Positions 44,140-55,053 of a stretch of DNA of 64,000 nucleotides are shown here, in pieces. Position numbers and translations under genes: made by a program. Each line of letters opens with the position of its first letter. Within the stretch, counting starts at the first letter, position 1. The DNA is taken from positions 103,889 to 167,888 of the forward strand of contig CAVMBE010000062.1 in NCBI GenBank assembly GCA_963674455.1, in the 5' to 3' direction. The DNA is from Lecanosticta acicola. Lineage: Eukaryota > Ascomycota > Dothideomycetes > Mycosphaerellales > Mycosphaerellaceae. Below the pieces are notes generated by a model. It did no database searches. It saw nothing but the letters and a program-made list of their open reading frames with translations, and was not told the origin of the DNA.

Positions 44140-44417
44140 TTTAAGAATAAGTCCAAGCCATAGCGAAATTTTCGGAACAAGACGTTGGTGGAGGATGGCA
44201 TGCGGCGATGCGCAGGAGAAATCTGATTTTAGGCACACGGCAAAATCACGAGATACGTCAAGGCCCTTATCATATCGTCGATATCTTGCCCTGCGACAAA
44301 GGCAATTGACAAGAGGCAGTGACGAGCACCTTTGGAGCAGCTTCGATACCAAGCAGCCAAAATGGAAAGAGGGCAAAAAGAAATCATGTACTACCAGTGA
44401 GCTGGTAGTGTCGTCGA

Positions 44418-44525
44418 CGACAACGGCAGGATTCGAACCTACGCCCCCGAAGGGAATTGATAAGCTTTCATAGCTATGAGAGCTGGAATTCTAGTCAATC
44501 GCAGTAACCACTTTGCTACGTTGCC
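44418..44525 (-). tRNA. tRNA-Ser (anticodon AGA) with intron
   Basis: The minus strand folds as a class II tRNA. Acceptor stem GGCAACG (44525-44519) pairs with CGTTGTC (44425-44419), with one G-U pair, and G73 follows as expected for Ser. D-arm GCA...TGC has the loop AAGTGGTTAC. Anticodon stem ATTGA/TCAAT holds loop C-T-A-G-A-A plus A, giving anticodon AGA. A 27-nt intron sits one base 3' of the anticodon, the canonical place. The variable arm is CCC-TTCG-GGG, and the T-arm contains GGTTCGAATCC (B box). A T-rich run lies downstream near 44376-44384. A somewhat unusual D-arm leaves a small chance of a pseudogene. Confidence 0.85.
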
Positions 44526-45190
44526 TTGATTAATAAGCGTGCGCCGTCCAAAATATATATAGCTTCCAACGATCATCCGGATCATGCCCTCGAACATTTC
44601 GGTGGTATAAGTCTGGAGCTCAGCTATGTATATAGTCTTTCCTATATATCATTCATTCTATAATATTACTACGTGCTATATCTTGCCTGTCTCTGATTGA
44701 GAGCCTCTCCTATACTTTGTTCGACTTTATGTAGTAGTTGCTCCAATAGTACATAATTTAGCTTCTAATGAACTTCTTCTCATACTCGACCTTTAGAGTC
44801 TCCTACTAATAGGACAAGATATTACTTGGTCTCTATCGTATCATAGCCTTCGAGGGGAGATACTAAGCCAAAATGTCGATTTGGCGTAACTTTGCCTTAG
44901 ACCCTCGCAAGCTCGGAGCAAGCAAGCTTGCCAGCGGTTTGTACGGAGACAGCGTATCACAAGCTATGCACTCATTTTCGCATGTTTTGTACCGAGACTG
45001 CTTTCACCGTAATCCTTTATACTTCCTGTATAGATATTCTATCACTGCATCGTCTCTCCGTATCAAACCACCTTCTCGACGAAGGCCACCACGGATTCTT
45101 CATATTCCACCTGGTGACGACTATAGTAATGGCAAACACGCTCGAGAATAGATGGAACAGCATTTCGGAGCCTCAACGTTCTGTAGGTTC
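44526..45190. other. AT-rich intergenic between tRNA and sedolisin
   Basis: The part 44530-44870 is strongly AT- and TA-rich with stops in all frames. The rest (44870-45190) is more ordinary and includes the sedolisin 3' region. No gene is supported. Confidence 0.5.
44530..44870. repeat. Possible RIP-degraded repeat relic
   Basis: An abrupt AT-rich block rich in TATA and TA steps, right upstream of a tRNA gene, where fungal retroelements often insert. No terminal repeats, target duplication or coding remains can be read, so a transposon origin is inference. Confidence 0.35.
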
Positions 45191-47628
45191 TCAATCCAAG
45201 CCAAGCCACAACGCCAACATTTTCGGATAATTCGGCGTGCCCAGTCCTGTGACAGGATCCCAACCGCTCACAGCAGTAAAGCCCGGAGTACCACAGCCTT
45301 GATTTCCACCTTGGGTGATGTCGTTGAAGACCTCGGGATGCTCATACGCGACTGGGTTCACAAAGCCAATTGAACTCTTCCCGGCATTGTAACGGGCCTC
45401 GTTGATGAGCGTCAGCACGCTGCCCAGAGTTGGCGATGAGGCAGAAGTTCCGTAGACAAGAGCCCATTGTCCGTCGATGGCGACGACGTAGTTGGCGCCG
45501 TTGGCCGAGATGTCTGGGAAGCCACGGGTTTGCTGGCAGAAAGTCATTGGAATGGTCTCAGGCAGTGTGAAGCAGAATAGCAAGCTGGGATGTTGCCTGA
45601 TGCCTTGCACGTGGGGGATGTATTGGCGATAGATTCTTGCGCTTCTGATACGTACCTGGCTGTTGTTGAAACGATCGGCTCCATATGGTGGTGGGTGGTT
45701 CTCGAACCAGGACTTAACAGCACTGGATTGGTAGTCTGGCAGTGGAAAGACATTGCTGAAGCCGCCGCCTGAGTAAATGACAGTCTCACAAGCCTGCTCT
45801 GGCTCTGTTCGAGTGGCTATGATATCCGTTCCGGGGATGACCTGCGTGGCGCCGACCGAGGTGATGTATGGGCTGAAACTCCATGAGCATTTGTGCTGTA
45901 CAAGAGTGAGACGAATCTGGACTCACCATGTACCGGGGAAGGAAGGATTGAATCTCCCGGTAGTCCCATTGTTGTATGGCGCATCTTCGCCTGTTCCGTT
46001 GATGCACTGACCGCTATTGCCAGCGACTCCGTAATCACCACTGGAATACAAGACGGAAACGCCCATCATTCCCAGCTTCATGTATTCCTGACATTGTCTC
46101 ATCTCATAGAAAGGCGTGAGATCGTGCTCATTGTAGCTGTACGAGGTGCTGATGACTTTCGTAGCTGCAAAGCCGCCGCAGTCCTTCGGGCCTGTATAAC
46201 ACACTTCTCCAGGGTCCTCGTCACAGTAGGGATCAGGATACACTGCATCCTGGGTTGAGTCATCACCTCCATCGTAAGTGCAGTACGATCCGTCAATCGC
46301 ATCTAGGAAGTCATTGAACGAGCCACCTTCCACAGCATCACCGACCTGGTAGAGTGTAACGTTCTGGGGATAGACCAGAGACATGGCATACTCCAAGTCC
46401 AAATTGCTTTCACCGTTGTAGTCGAAGCTCATGGTCTCGTTGTAAAGAAAGCCGCCGTCAACCGAATCAAACATCGGCCTTTGTCCAACTTGCTTGGTGC
46501 TGAAGTTTCTGAAGAACAAATCCAGGTCCGAGGGGACGTAAGCCTGGGGCGTATATTCAACGATACCGTAGCTGTTCTTTGAGTTTGCCGAAAAGCCTGG
46601 AGGAAAGTCATATAGCGCACGCAAACACCATGGCGTAATCTGTAAATCGCAGTCCTGCAGTTGTTTAACGATGTCGCTGTAGGGCAAAAAGCGGTTGAGC
46701 TTGGGAAGAGATCCTGAGCCTGGTTGACCAAGGGACCTGTCCACACCTGTGAACGTTAACAACCGATTCGTATACTTTGAAGGTGACAGGTACGTACCAG
46801 GACTTATCTCTCGCTTGTCCATTTTGGAATCATCTCGTGGCTTAAGCTTAGCATCGAAATGCTGTGAACAGTCAGATCATGTTCAAACCGGAGCGTCTTT
46901 CCACAGCCAAAAGTTGTTGTCTGTCCGACTGTCCCAGCAGAAGCCAGGGTCACAGCGAGTCGAATATCGCCATTCCAGCGGTAGCAGCGGTCGAGACAAC
47001 CTTCTAAAATGCGAAGATGCTGTGGTCTGTTGCTCAACTCTTACTCACCACTGTAGGCGTCACAAAGTCGACTCTCTCCCTCATAGATTGAGGGATACTA
47101 TACTCTTCGCAGGCAACATGCTGCTGACCGGTCCCCCGATGCTCGTAAACGTGGTATTTCGTATGGAGAAGACTCTCGGCCTCATCGACAGTGGCATCGA
47201 ACTTCAACCAGCCAAGACTTTGGGTCTGTTCAATCCGGTCGTGAGAGATCCCAGCGGAGGCAAGCCAAGCCTTCACGGCCTGCACATTCTCGGAGCTATC
47301 TACAATCAGTGATACTGTTGACATTAGATTCATACAATACACACCTAGGAGCGAAAGTCTTGGCGATATCTTCAGCAGACCAGTGCTTGCCATATTTGTT
47401 CGACGCTGGATGGGACACGTCCATCAACCAGTCGTGAGCTTTGTCCAGATTGTTCTGGGCCAGAGCAACCTTCATGGGTAGGATCATCCGCCCATCTAGC
47501 TGGCTCCTTTTGAGCCAGCCATACGGGATGCTGTCTCTCTTTTCATGCACAACATGAGGATTGTCGACAGGTGAGGTCAGACATGAAACTGTGAGCAAGC
47601 TCCATATCAGTGAAAGGTGAAGCAACAT
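45191..47628 (-). CDS. Sedolisin (S53) serine-carboxyl peptidase, secreted
   Basis: Minus-strand exons 47343-47628, 47049-47299, 46798-46861, 45927-46746, 45656-45872 and 45191-45532 give 659 residues. Introns are 43, 187, 51, 54 and 123 nt. Secreted sedolisins act at acid pH, often as tripeptidyl peptidases. A signal peptide (MLLHLSLIWSLLTVSCLTS) precedes a pro-domain (KHWSAEDIAKTFAP ... GWLKFDATVDEAESLL ... VDFVTPTVHFDAKLKP). The mature part has the Glu/Asp pair in ESNLDLEYAM, the oxyanion Asp in SSGDYGVAGN, the catalytic Ser in YGTSASSP and the C-terminal Ca site (DITQGGNQGC ... SGWDPVTGLG). The first donor (GTGTAT) is the least certain join. Several N-glycosylation sites are present. Confidence 0.9.
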
Positions 47629-48723
47629 AGTGTGGTGTTGTAGAAAAGATCCAACCGAGTCTCGAAATACGACCGCGGATTGCATGCCGTCTTATGTACC
47701 ATCGCCAAAAGGCCCACCTCTGCTCCATCATACTCACAAGGACGGACGTCGATCTCGTGCTACTTCCCGAACGGGGCGTTCCTCCACTTCTACCAGTATC
47801 AAGATGCTTTGCTAGATCCTGCGAAGGGTGCTCTCGTGATGCACCACCTCTCAACCCTCCATGGTTTGCATATCCTTGTGCGGCACCACAAGAGCCTGTG
47901 GTGGTGCTCGATTACTGTTTGAATGCCAGAACCCAGACACTGAATGATCGAGTCATACTGATTGCCCATACCCAAATGAGCCAACACCTGAGAACAGACG
48001 AGAGATAATGCAAGATAAAGACCAGACCCAGTATTGTAACGTGGAGATGGAAAGGAACGCTAGGGAAAAAGCTGCAGTAGCTGGAGACTGGGAAAAATCA
48101 AGGCATATCAAGCATGTCTTCTCCTGCAGATTTGGGCGTAGGAACTGTGCTTGGCGGCGCCAGATTGGCAGTGCCGAAGAAGCAAGCACACCACGTCCCG
48201 CACCCACGAACATAGCGGAACCACTCCATCTTCAGTTTTGCTATGCGTCCGTCTGTTTTTCTCCGCGGCGACCGTGCTGTGCGTTCGGAGGCAAGTCAAG
48301 GTGAAGCGCCGCTTCGGCTATCTGTAGCCGAGCCGAGCGGCGTACTCTTGTCCGCATGCATCGGATCATCTCCATATCCAACCAGTTCAGCCGGCCGAAG
48401 ACATGGGTATACGGACCTGCAGAGGCTCGCATGTTGTCTGCCGGCGCCGAAACAGAGGTCTGCTGAGCGCAAGACCGCAATCGCAATTTTGCATCAGCCG
48501 CGAATACTTTGACGCTCTAGACTGAACAAGCAGCTTAGTTCGATTACGCGCGGGCCCGATCACGCGTCCTTGTTAATGTGCATGTGTAGGCATCAGGACG
48601 TTGTCCCGAGACAGGTTCTCGGCTGACACTAAGCTGTCTGATGGGCTGTGAGCCTGACAACTCCACTGATTTCCAGTAGAGATATGGCGTCTCGATGTAT
48701 CAAGACGCTTTCCTTGGGCAGAG
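47629..48723. other. Intergenic, sedolisin promoter and ALKB 3' side
   Basis: 1.1 kb without a supported gene. It holds the upstream region of the sedolisin (from 47629) and the 3' region of the ALKB-like gene. Confidence 0.5.
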
Positions 48724-49692
48724 TCAATTGGGTTGCCAGGGTATCATTTTTCGGAGACCAACATCCCACTTGTGGCTGACTCCATCGCCCACGTTGTAGC
48801 GGTAATAATTCTCAGTCCCTCCCTTGACCATGGCTCTTCGAAACGTAATGTTGATGCGCCCTTTACCAGCATCGCCTCCTTTCCTCTTTGGGATGCTATG
48901 CAACCACGTACTCTGTGTCTTGCCGCGCATGAGAATCATGTCCCCGCTGCTCAAGGGAAGCTTCGTGGGCTTGGTTTCGGACTCGTGCTTGGCTGCCGTG
49001 GGTTTATGTCTCAGTAGGAAATCTCGTTTGGCCCCGAGCGAAAAAGAGGCTATGGCAGGCTCAGCCCCAAGAAAGTGTTCGTCGTCGGAGTGGTAGGAGA
49101 TGCTGTCGTCGCCGCTAGCGTAGTAGTTGACAAGTGCGAAGTTGTATTGACAGCTCGTCGCGTTCTGCGTCAGCTCTCGAAGAAGGTCTAAACATTGTGG
49201 GATGGGCCGAGGACGGCATTTGTAAGTGGTTGGAGGCAATGGCCTCTTGGTACCTGCATCCACCAGTCTCCCTTCTACATCGAAGCGAGCGGTCTCGTCG
49301 AGCCCAAAGACGGTGGTATATCGCGGCGTGTTGATCTGAGTCTCTGCTGAGCCGCGCTTGATGGTGTATTTGACTCTGTAGAAGAACAGCTCGCGTCGTA
49401 GGAAGTCGAATAGCTGGCGTTCGACCTCTTGTGGTATATAAGGTTGGAAGTAGACGAGATCCAGATCTGGCTGATCGTTTATAATCCTTCCATCTGTTGC
49501 AGGCACAAAATTGAGTATCTCACGAACGCTGGGAGGCAAGTGCGGTATAGAGAATGGATACGTGGAGTGCGCAGAGAGTTCGCGGGTAGTATCATCCGTC
49601 GCGAGGGAGTCGAGCGTATCGTCCTGGCTGTCTGGCTTGGCCTTCTTCGTGACTTGCGGGGTGAAGAAGCTGTCGAGCGTGCGTTTCGACAT
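48724..49692 (-). CDS. AlkB-family DNA dealkylase, ALKBH2/3-like
   Basis: Single exon, 322 residues. AlkB dioxygenases use 2-oxoglutarate and Fe(II) to remove methyl groups from N1-methyladenine and N3-methylcytosine. The iron ligands are read in SYHSDDEHFLG (HxD) and TWLHSIPKR (distal His), and the 2OG-binding arginines in RINITFRR. NYYASGDDSISYHSDDE and ASFSLGAKRDFLLRHK are close to the ALKBH2/3 pattern, which favours DNA rather than tRNA wobble substrates. The start MSKRTLDSFFTP resembles a PCNA-interacting box with Lys in place of Gln. Its start lies 278 bp from the divergent RAD17 start. Confidence 0.9.
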   Translation of the reverse strand: MSKRTLDSFFTPQVTKKAKPDSQDDTLDSLATDDTTRELSAHSTYPFSIPHLPPSVREILNFVPATDGRIINDQPDLDLVYFQPYIPQEVERQLFDFLRRELFFYRVKYTIKRGSAETQINTPRYTTVFGLDETARFDVEGRLVDAGTKRPLPPTTYKCRPRPIPQCLDLLRELTQNATSCQYNFALVNYYASGDDSISYHSDDEHFLGAEPAIASFSLGAKRDFLLRHKPTAAKHESETKPTKLPLSSGDMILMRGKTQSTWLHSIPKRKGGDAGKGRINITFRRAMVKGGTENYYRYNVGDGVSHKWDVGLRKMIPWQPN

Positions 49693-49970
49693 GGCGAGCA
49701 GTTCTACCAGGCTGTGCGAGAATACAGCTCAGGTGAATTGTTCTTGAGTGGATGTGGAAAGGGGAGTTGGCGACGGATGATGGAGCGCGGGTATGACGCT
49801 CACGATGAGGCCCGAGCTGCAAGTTCGGTCCGCGAAACAACCGCGTCTACACGTGCGCAGGCACCATCTCGACCTCACTTCATTCTTCCGCCCACTTTCC
49901 ATTGCCGAACGAAGCGAGTCCAACCTAATGTGTGGATCTTATCGAGCTTGCTTCACTTCCTCACGGCGGG

Positions 49971-52514
49971 ATGGGTCCGCGAGTCGCGCGAAGGAGGGCC
50001 GTCACCGTCCTTTCCGACGATGAGGACAATGAGGTCCAGGCAGAGGATATACAAGATGAAACCCCCAAGCCACAGAGACGAGCATTGGGGAAGCTCAAGT
50101 CAATCAAGAATGGCAAAGCGTCATCGTCACGCGCTTCCAAGACCGCCAGTCCGCAGAAAACTTCGCCCAAAACGAAGGACAAAGCTCAGGATGCTCCCAA
50201 ACCGGCTGGCAAGCCCATCTACTCCTTTTTCAATGCTGCAACACAGAGGCAACAGGCTACACAACCAGCAACAAGTCATGACAACGCTCTCGCCCAAATT
50301 GAAGACGATCTGGAGGTAATTCACGATGACAGCGATGACAGCAAGGCACAGAGTGGGTCAACCACAGCGCTTGCCAAAGGATCAAGTACAGCTGTAGCTA
50401 TGAGGAAGCGCAAGTTCCAACAGAGCCAGAGCCCAGGAGATCAAAATGGGCTACCTCTTATTGCTTCGCAGAAGTTCCGCAAGGCTGGCGGTGGTGAGCG
50501 CGTGCCCTCTTTTACTGTCAAAAACGAAGACAATCGGCCATGGACAGAACAATTCGCACCGATCGACCTGAGTGAGCTGGCTGTCCACAAGCGAAAAGTT
50601 GGAGACGTCCGAAACTGGCTAGAAATGACTTACCGAGGAAGACGTCAAAAGGTTCTAGTCCTCAAAGGTGCGGCGGGAGTGGGAAAGACGATGACCATTC
50701 AGTTACTGGCCAAGCAGCTGGGCATTAACCTATTGGAATTCAACGATCCAGCTCCCTCTGACTATGCCACTGATGGATCTGGATCTGCCTCTGTGCGGTT
50801 TGAGGAGTTCATGGCCCGGGCTGGCAAAAACGGAGGCCTTCAACTGTTGATGGGAAATTCGAATAACCTGGCACCGGCAAATGACAGTCTCGCCCACACC
50901 GAGGACGTCTCGGATGACAGATTGCAAGCTTTGCTTGTTGAAGAGTTCCCCAACACGTTTTCTAAGACCTCGACAAGTCTTCAAGCATTTCGTTCTGCTC
51001 TCGCTCAGCACGTGTCATCAGCCGTTGGAGCAAATTCAAAGCCCACTCCAGTAATTCTGGTAGTTTCGGAGACACTACTGTCTACAAACACAGCTGTCGC
51101 TGATAGCTTTACCGCGCATCGACTTTTGGGCCCGGAACTGATGACGAATCCTTATGTCGACACCATCGAATTTAATGCTGTTGCGCCTACTTACCTGACC
51201 AAAGCATTAGAGACAATCGTTGTGAAAGAGGCAAGAAAGTCCGGTCGACGACGTACACCCGGTCCACAGGTGTTGAAAGTGCTCGCTGAAACTGGCGACA
51301 TTCGCAGTGCGGTGTCGTCTCTGGAGTTCCTCTGTCTGCGCGGAGATGAGGGAGACATCTGGTCTAGCAAGGTGTCGTTCACCAAATCAAAGCAACCTAA
51401 GAATCAACGTCTCACGAAAGCCGAGGAAGAAGCTTTGAAGCTTGTCACCAACCGCGAGAGCAGTCTGGGCATCTTTCACTCTGTCGGCAAGGTAGTATAC
51501 AACAAGCGATCGGAGCCACCAGCCGGCACGTTACTGACACAGCCTCCTGTCTGGCTACCACAGCATCAACGCTGGAAGGTGCCCGAGACGGACACAAACC
51601 TGCTCATTGATGAGATGGGCACAGACACGCCAACATTTATTGCTGGTCTTCACGAGAATTATGCGCTCTCTTGCGCCTCGCCAAGTGCCGAGGAGAGTCT
51701 GGACAGTCTAGTTGGCTGTATGGACAGCCTGTCGAATTCCGACCTTCTGTCGCTTGATCGGTTCTCATTCGGCACGCGAGCTTTCTCCGGCTCGACGACC
51801 GATAGTCTGAGACAGGACGAGATGGCTTTCCAGGTTGCCGTGCGAGGTATGCTGTTCAGTCTGCCACACCCGGTCCACAGGAGTGCTGCTGCCAGCAGCA
51901 ACCGGGGTGATGCACATCGCATGTTCTATCCTACTTCTCTGAGGATCTGGAGAAGGAGGGAGGAAGTCGAGGGCAACCTGGAGGCAGTCATTAGCACTCT
52001 GGGTTCTGGTTCAGGGCCGGTCACTCGAAAGGTTCCTTCGTCAAACGAGAATAGAAGAAGCGGTGTTGAAAGCTGGCAGCGAAACACTGCCTTCGAGTCG
52101 GAGAGCTCTTCCACAAGCACGACCGCATCAGAGGCTGCAGTTCCGCATAGCACCGAGGTCAAGAATGAAATGTTGATGGAGCGCTTGCCATACATGGCGC
52201 ATATTCTAGGCTCTTCGAAACACGTGAAGCCTGGAACCGCTCTGCTGGATCAGATCAAGTCGATCACCCGCGTGTCTGGTACGAATCATGGCATGGACGA
52301 GGATACCGACCCGGAGGACGCTGAAGAGCAAGGTAACGCCGCTGACCAGTGGGCTACTGATCGTCCCGATGGCGAGCTTGGTGTCCCTGGTGCGGGACGG
52401 AAGCAGCAGGCGATCTCCAGCAAGCAGAAGTCGGCGTTCGAAGCCAGTTCACTCCCGGTCGAGACGTCGGTCGAGAAGCTTGTCCTGGAAGATGATGACA
52501 TTATCGACGACTAA
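49971..52514 (+). CDS. RAD17: Checkpoint clamp loader Rad17 (Rad24 in budding yeast)
   Basis: Single exon, 847 residues from the ATG at 49971; the open frame starts earlier only at non-ATG codons. Rad17 joins Rfc2-5 to load the 9-1-1 clamp at damaged DNA. The signature WTEQFAPIDLSELAVHKRKV leads into Walker A GAAGVGKT (near residue 232). The Walker B area is weakly readable (VILVVSET). GDIRSAVSSLEFLC marks the lid domain. The N-terminus is basic and acidic by turns and includes KPIYSFFNAAT (near residue 80), which resembles a PCNA- or clamp-binding motif. The acidic end (LEDDDIIDD) is typical of the family. Confidence 0.93.
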   Translation: MGPRVARRRAVTVLSDDEDNEVQAEDIQDETPKPQRRALGKLKSIKNGKASSSRASKTASPQKTSPKTKDKAQDAPKPAGKPIYSFFNAATQRQQATQPATSHDNALAQIEDDLEVIHDDSDDSKAQSGSTTALAKGSSTAVAMRKRKFQQSQSPGDQNGLPLIASQKFRKAGGGERVPSFTVKNEDNRPWTEQFAPIDLSELAVHKRKVGDVRNWLEMTYRGRRQKVLVLKGAAGVGKTMTIQLLAKQLGINLLEFNDPAPSDYATDGSGSASVRFEEFMARAGKNGGLQLLMGNSNNLAPANDSLAHTEDVSDDRLQALLVEEFPNTFSKTSTSLQAFRSALAQHVSSAVGANSKPTPVILVVSETLLSTNTAVADSFTAHRLLGPELMTNPYVDTIEFNAVAPTYLTKALETIVVKEARKSGRRRTPGPQVLKVLAETGDIRSAVSSLEFLCLRGDEGDIWSSKVSFTKSKQPKNQRLTKAEEEALKLVTNRESSLGIFHSVGKVVYNKRSEPPAGTLLTQPPVWLPQHQRWKVPETDTNLLIDEMGTDTPTFIAGLHENYALSCASPSAEESLDSLVGCMDSLSNSDLLSLDRFSFGTRAFSGSTTDSLRQDEMAFQVAVRGMLFSLPHPVHRSAAASSNRGDAHRMFYPTSLRIWRRREEVEGNLEAVISTLGSGSGPVTRKVPSSNENRRSGVESWQRNTAFESESSSTSTTASEAAVPHSTEVKNEMLMERLPYMAHILGSSKHVKPGTALLDQIKSITRVSGTNHGMDEDTDPEDAEEQGNAADQWATDRPDGELGVPGAGRKQQAISSKQKSAFEASSLPVETSVEKLVLEDDDIIDD

Positions 52515-53888
52515 GGGTGTTACAGTCTCTGAGATTAGCGAGGCGTTCGGGCTGGATGTACAACAGCTATCATAATGGAGTGCTGAGGCTACATGTATGA
52601 ATTCAAGAAAAAACTCCATCTGAGCGCACGTTTCTCCTGAGACGGAAGGCCATGTCGAGACCTGTGCTTGCCGTGGCCATGTTGCGAAGATGTGCTCGGA
52701 ATTCTGAGCACAGTTTCAATTTCTCGGTCGACGCAGCGCTATAGAGGATCGCACATGAGGTCTCACGCCTTCAGCCCTCCACGCATCTCATCTGCACATC
52801 ATGGCCGCATGCGTTATCAATTGCTGTAGAACGCCATGCCCCACCCACATGGAAAGCGGTCATCAGCGGTCGGGTCTCGAAAGCACATGTGCATGCTCCT
52901 TGCATGCCGAGACTACTACTGAAAGGATGAAACCGTGACACTCGGATTCTGCTGTGCTCGTGAGGAAGGCTGATTGGATGCGGTGGGATGTATGCCATGC
53001 GGGAGAGATGTTTCAGGATGGATCTGGTCTGGGTCTGTTACTCACTGCCCGGAGGCTGCTTATTCCATTGGCGATGTTGCACGGGACGGGGTGGGATGGG
53101 AGGCGAGGGGAGGGTGGGACGGAGCACGAGGGACGAGATAGGCAGTTGCCCCCCAGGAGAGGTTGAGAGGTGTCACGAGATGGCTAGGGCGGTGAGGTAG
53201 TAGGTAGACAGTCCTGGTAGCCCACGGGAGGATGCAAGGAGGTAGACGGAGAAGTATCATAGCAGTATGAGATGTGCGAATATACATCTGACGTGAGGTT
53301 CACCTCAGCACGAGTGAGGTACATTTTAGCGTGGATTGTGAAGAGGATGCTCGGTGCGTGGATGCCTGGGGCTCGCATGCATGGTGGATGGCTTCAGCCT
53401 GGTCACAGCTGCGGGTCTCGGCGGCGCGGGGATGCGCTCAGACACTGATGGTGCTGATGATGGACACAGCAGATCTCCTCCGACCTTGCCGCCGATGTGA
53501 TGTTGACGATATCTACGCGTCGTCGCCCAATCCCATGATTTTGGTTGTTGTTGACTGCTGACTGCTGTACGTGTATTTACATGTACATCGGGTGCGCGCT
53601 CCTCCGCCGGGACCGAGCCGCCGCCGCCCACAGCACGACGGGACGGGACGGGACGGGACGGGAAGCGGACGCCAAGGCTCGCTCGCACGTGCCGGGGGCA
53701 GTCCTCAGCATCGATCGATGACGACTAAGCGAAGCGACGCTCAGTGGGTGCGCCTTTAACTTGCAAGGCCCTCCTCTCTCTCCTCCTTCTCGACCAATAA
53801 TCCTCCTCCTCTTCGTCCCCGGCGCCTTCCACCGCGTCCAATCAATCGCCTGGCTCGACACGACACTCATCCGTGTGTTGACTCGACA
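52515..53888. other. Intergenic RAD17 to hapB leader
   Basis: About 1.4 kb without a supported gene. It contains a (GGGAC)n run at 53637-53663 and the hapB promoter with two CCAAT boxes (53794-53798 and 53838-53842). Confidence 0.5.
53794..53842 (+). promoter_or_regulatory. Two CCAAT boxes upstream of hapB leader
   Basis: CCAAT occurs at 53794-53798 (ACCAATAA) and 53838-53842 (TCCAATCA, matching the preferred CCAATCA form). They lie 44 nt apart and about 50-95 nt before the first proposed leader donor at 53890. The CCAAT-binding complex contains HapB itself, and Aspergillus hapB is reported to be negatively autoregulated through CCAAT. That these sites work here is inference. Confidence 0.5.
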
Positions 53889-53889
53889 A

Positions 53890-54667
53890 GTAAGTCACCA
53901 CACCACACCAAAGCACCCAGCCCAGTGTGCAGCACCCCTCTGTGCTCGCCCGTGACAAACGTGACAACGTGACGGCCTCTTGATGCGCCTCCTGCGCCCG
54001 TCAATGGCCATGCCTGCGACCGCCGACCCTCCCCGCGACCAACGACCATCCTCCGCCCACACCACCGGCCAGCCAGTGACGTCGCGGCGCGAGGCATTGG
54101 CAGTGAGTCGCGACGACATGCTAACGCTGTTGCAGAGCAAACACCTCACGCACGCCCGCCCGACCAACGCCTCTCCCCATCGCCGCCTGCTGGTAAGTGC
54201 AATCCTTTCGCCCCGTCACCGCGCACGCCTGCCACGCGCACCAGGACATGCGCGCACCGCAGCAAACCCACGCCCTTCGCGAGCTCCCCTCCACGCTGTC
54301 ACAGACGGACGGAGCTCCATGTCGCCAGCAAGCGCTGTGAGACCCGCCACGCGACCGTCGCGCGCGCGCAAAAAAAAAAAAATCATCTCCCGCTGTCACA
54401 TGTGGCGGTGCGATGTGATGCGATGCGATGCGATGCGATGCGATGCTTTCTCGGCCTTCAGAGGGAATGAGCTAAACTGCCTCCCAAGAGCGCGTCCTGA
54501 TGCGCTGGCCGACTTGCTCGATCGGAGGTGATGTGCTGGCATCGCGCGGGAAGCTCGCAGCTTTGCTTCTGCTACCCGCTGTCTCTTCCTCCGCGTCACC
54601 TACTGCTGCCGCTCGTGCCTGTATTTGACCCCGGGAACCGTCGCTAACGTTTGGCCCATCCATTTAG
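53890..54667 (+). other. Putative hapB 5' leader with two introns
   Basis: Intron 1 would be 53890-54135 (GTAAGT, then ATGCTAACG 9 nt before the TTGCAG acceptor). Intron 2 would be 54193-54667 (GTAAGT, GCTAACG, CATTTAG). Donor, branch site and acceptor are near consensus, and no coding gene covers the stretch. The leader would then exceed 600 spliced nt. Intron 2 contains a CGATG pentamer run (54411-54446) and a CG/poly-A junction near 54361-54381. Confidence 0.5.
54411..54446. repeat. (CGATG)n pentanucleotide repeat
   Basis: About seven head-to-tail CGATG units, one with a C-to-T change (CGATGTGATG). It lies within the proposed second leader intron of hapB. Confidence 0.9.
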
Positions 54668-55053
54668 TCCCCGTCGCGCGCCTCTGCTTGTGTAGCCAGT
54701 GAAGAGCTCCGCCGCAGCTCCTCCAACCCTCACTCGTCCTCCACCGCATCGGCGCGCCTGTGCACCGCCTCTTGCCGCGAACAATTGCGATCCCTCGCCC
54801 GCGACCGTACCATCCGCTCGGCCAGCACGACGCTACCTGCTCGCTGCAGGGAGCCTGCGTCTCGCGTCGCTGCTGCCGCACCATTCGCGCGTGCCTTGGG
54901 CTGCAACAACACCTCACGGCCGGCCACCTCATCGCGTCTTCCTACCTGCTTAAGCTCTGAAAGCGCGCCATCGCCCTCGCAGCGCGGACGGGAACGACAA
55001 CCCCGACCCTTGGTTAGCTTCGTCGCGCCGCCGTACCCTCTCCTCCTGTCATC

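Noticed and set aside
49932..49970. Earlier RAD17 start at 49932
   Set aside because: The codon there is GTG; the first in-frame ATG is 49971.
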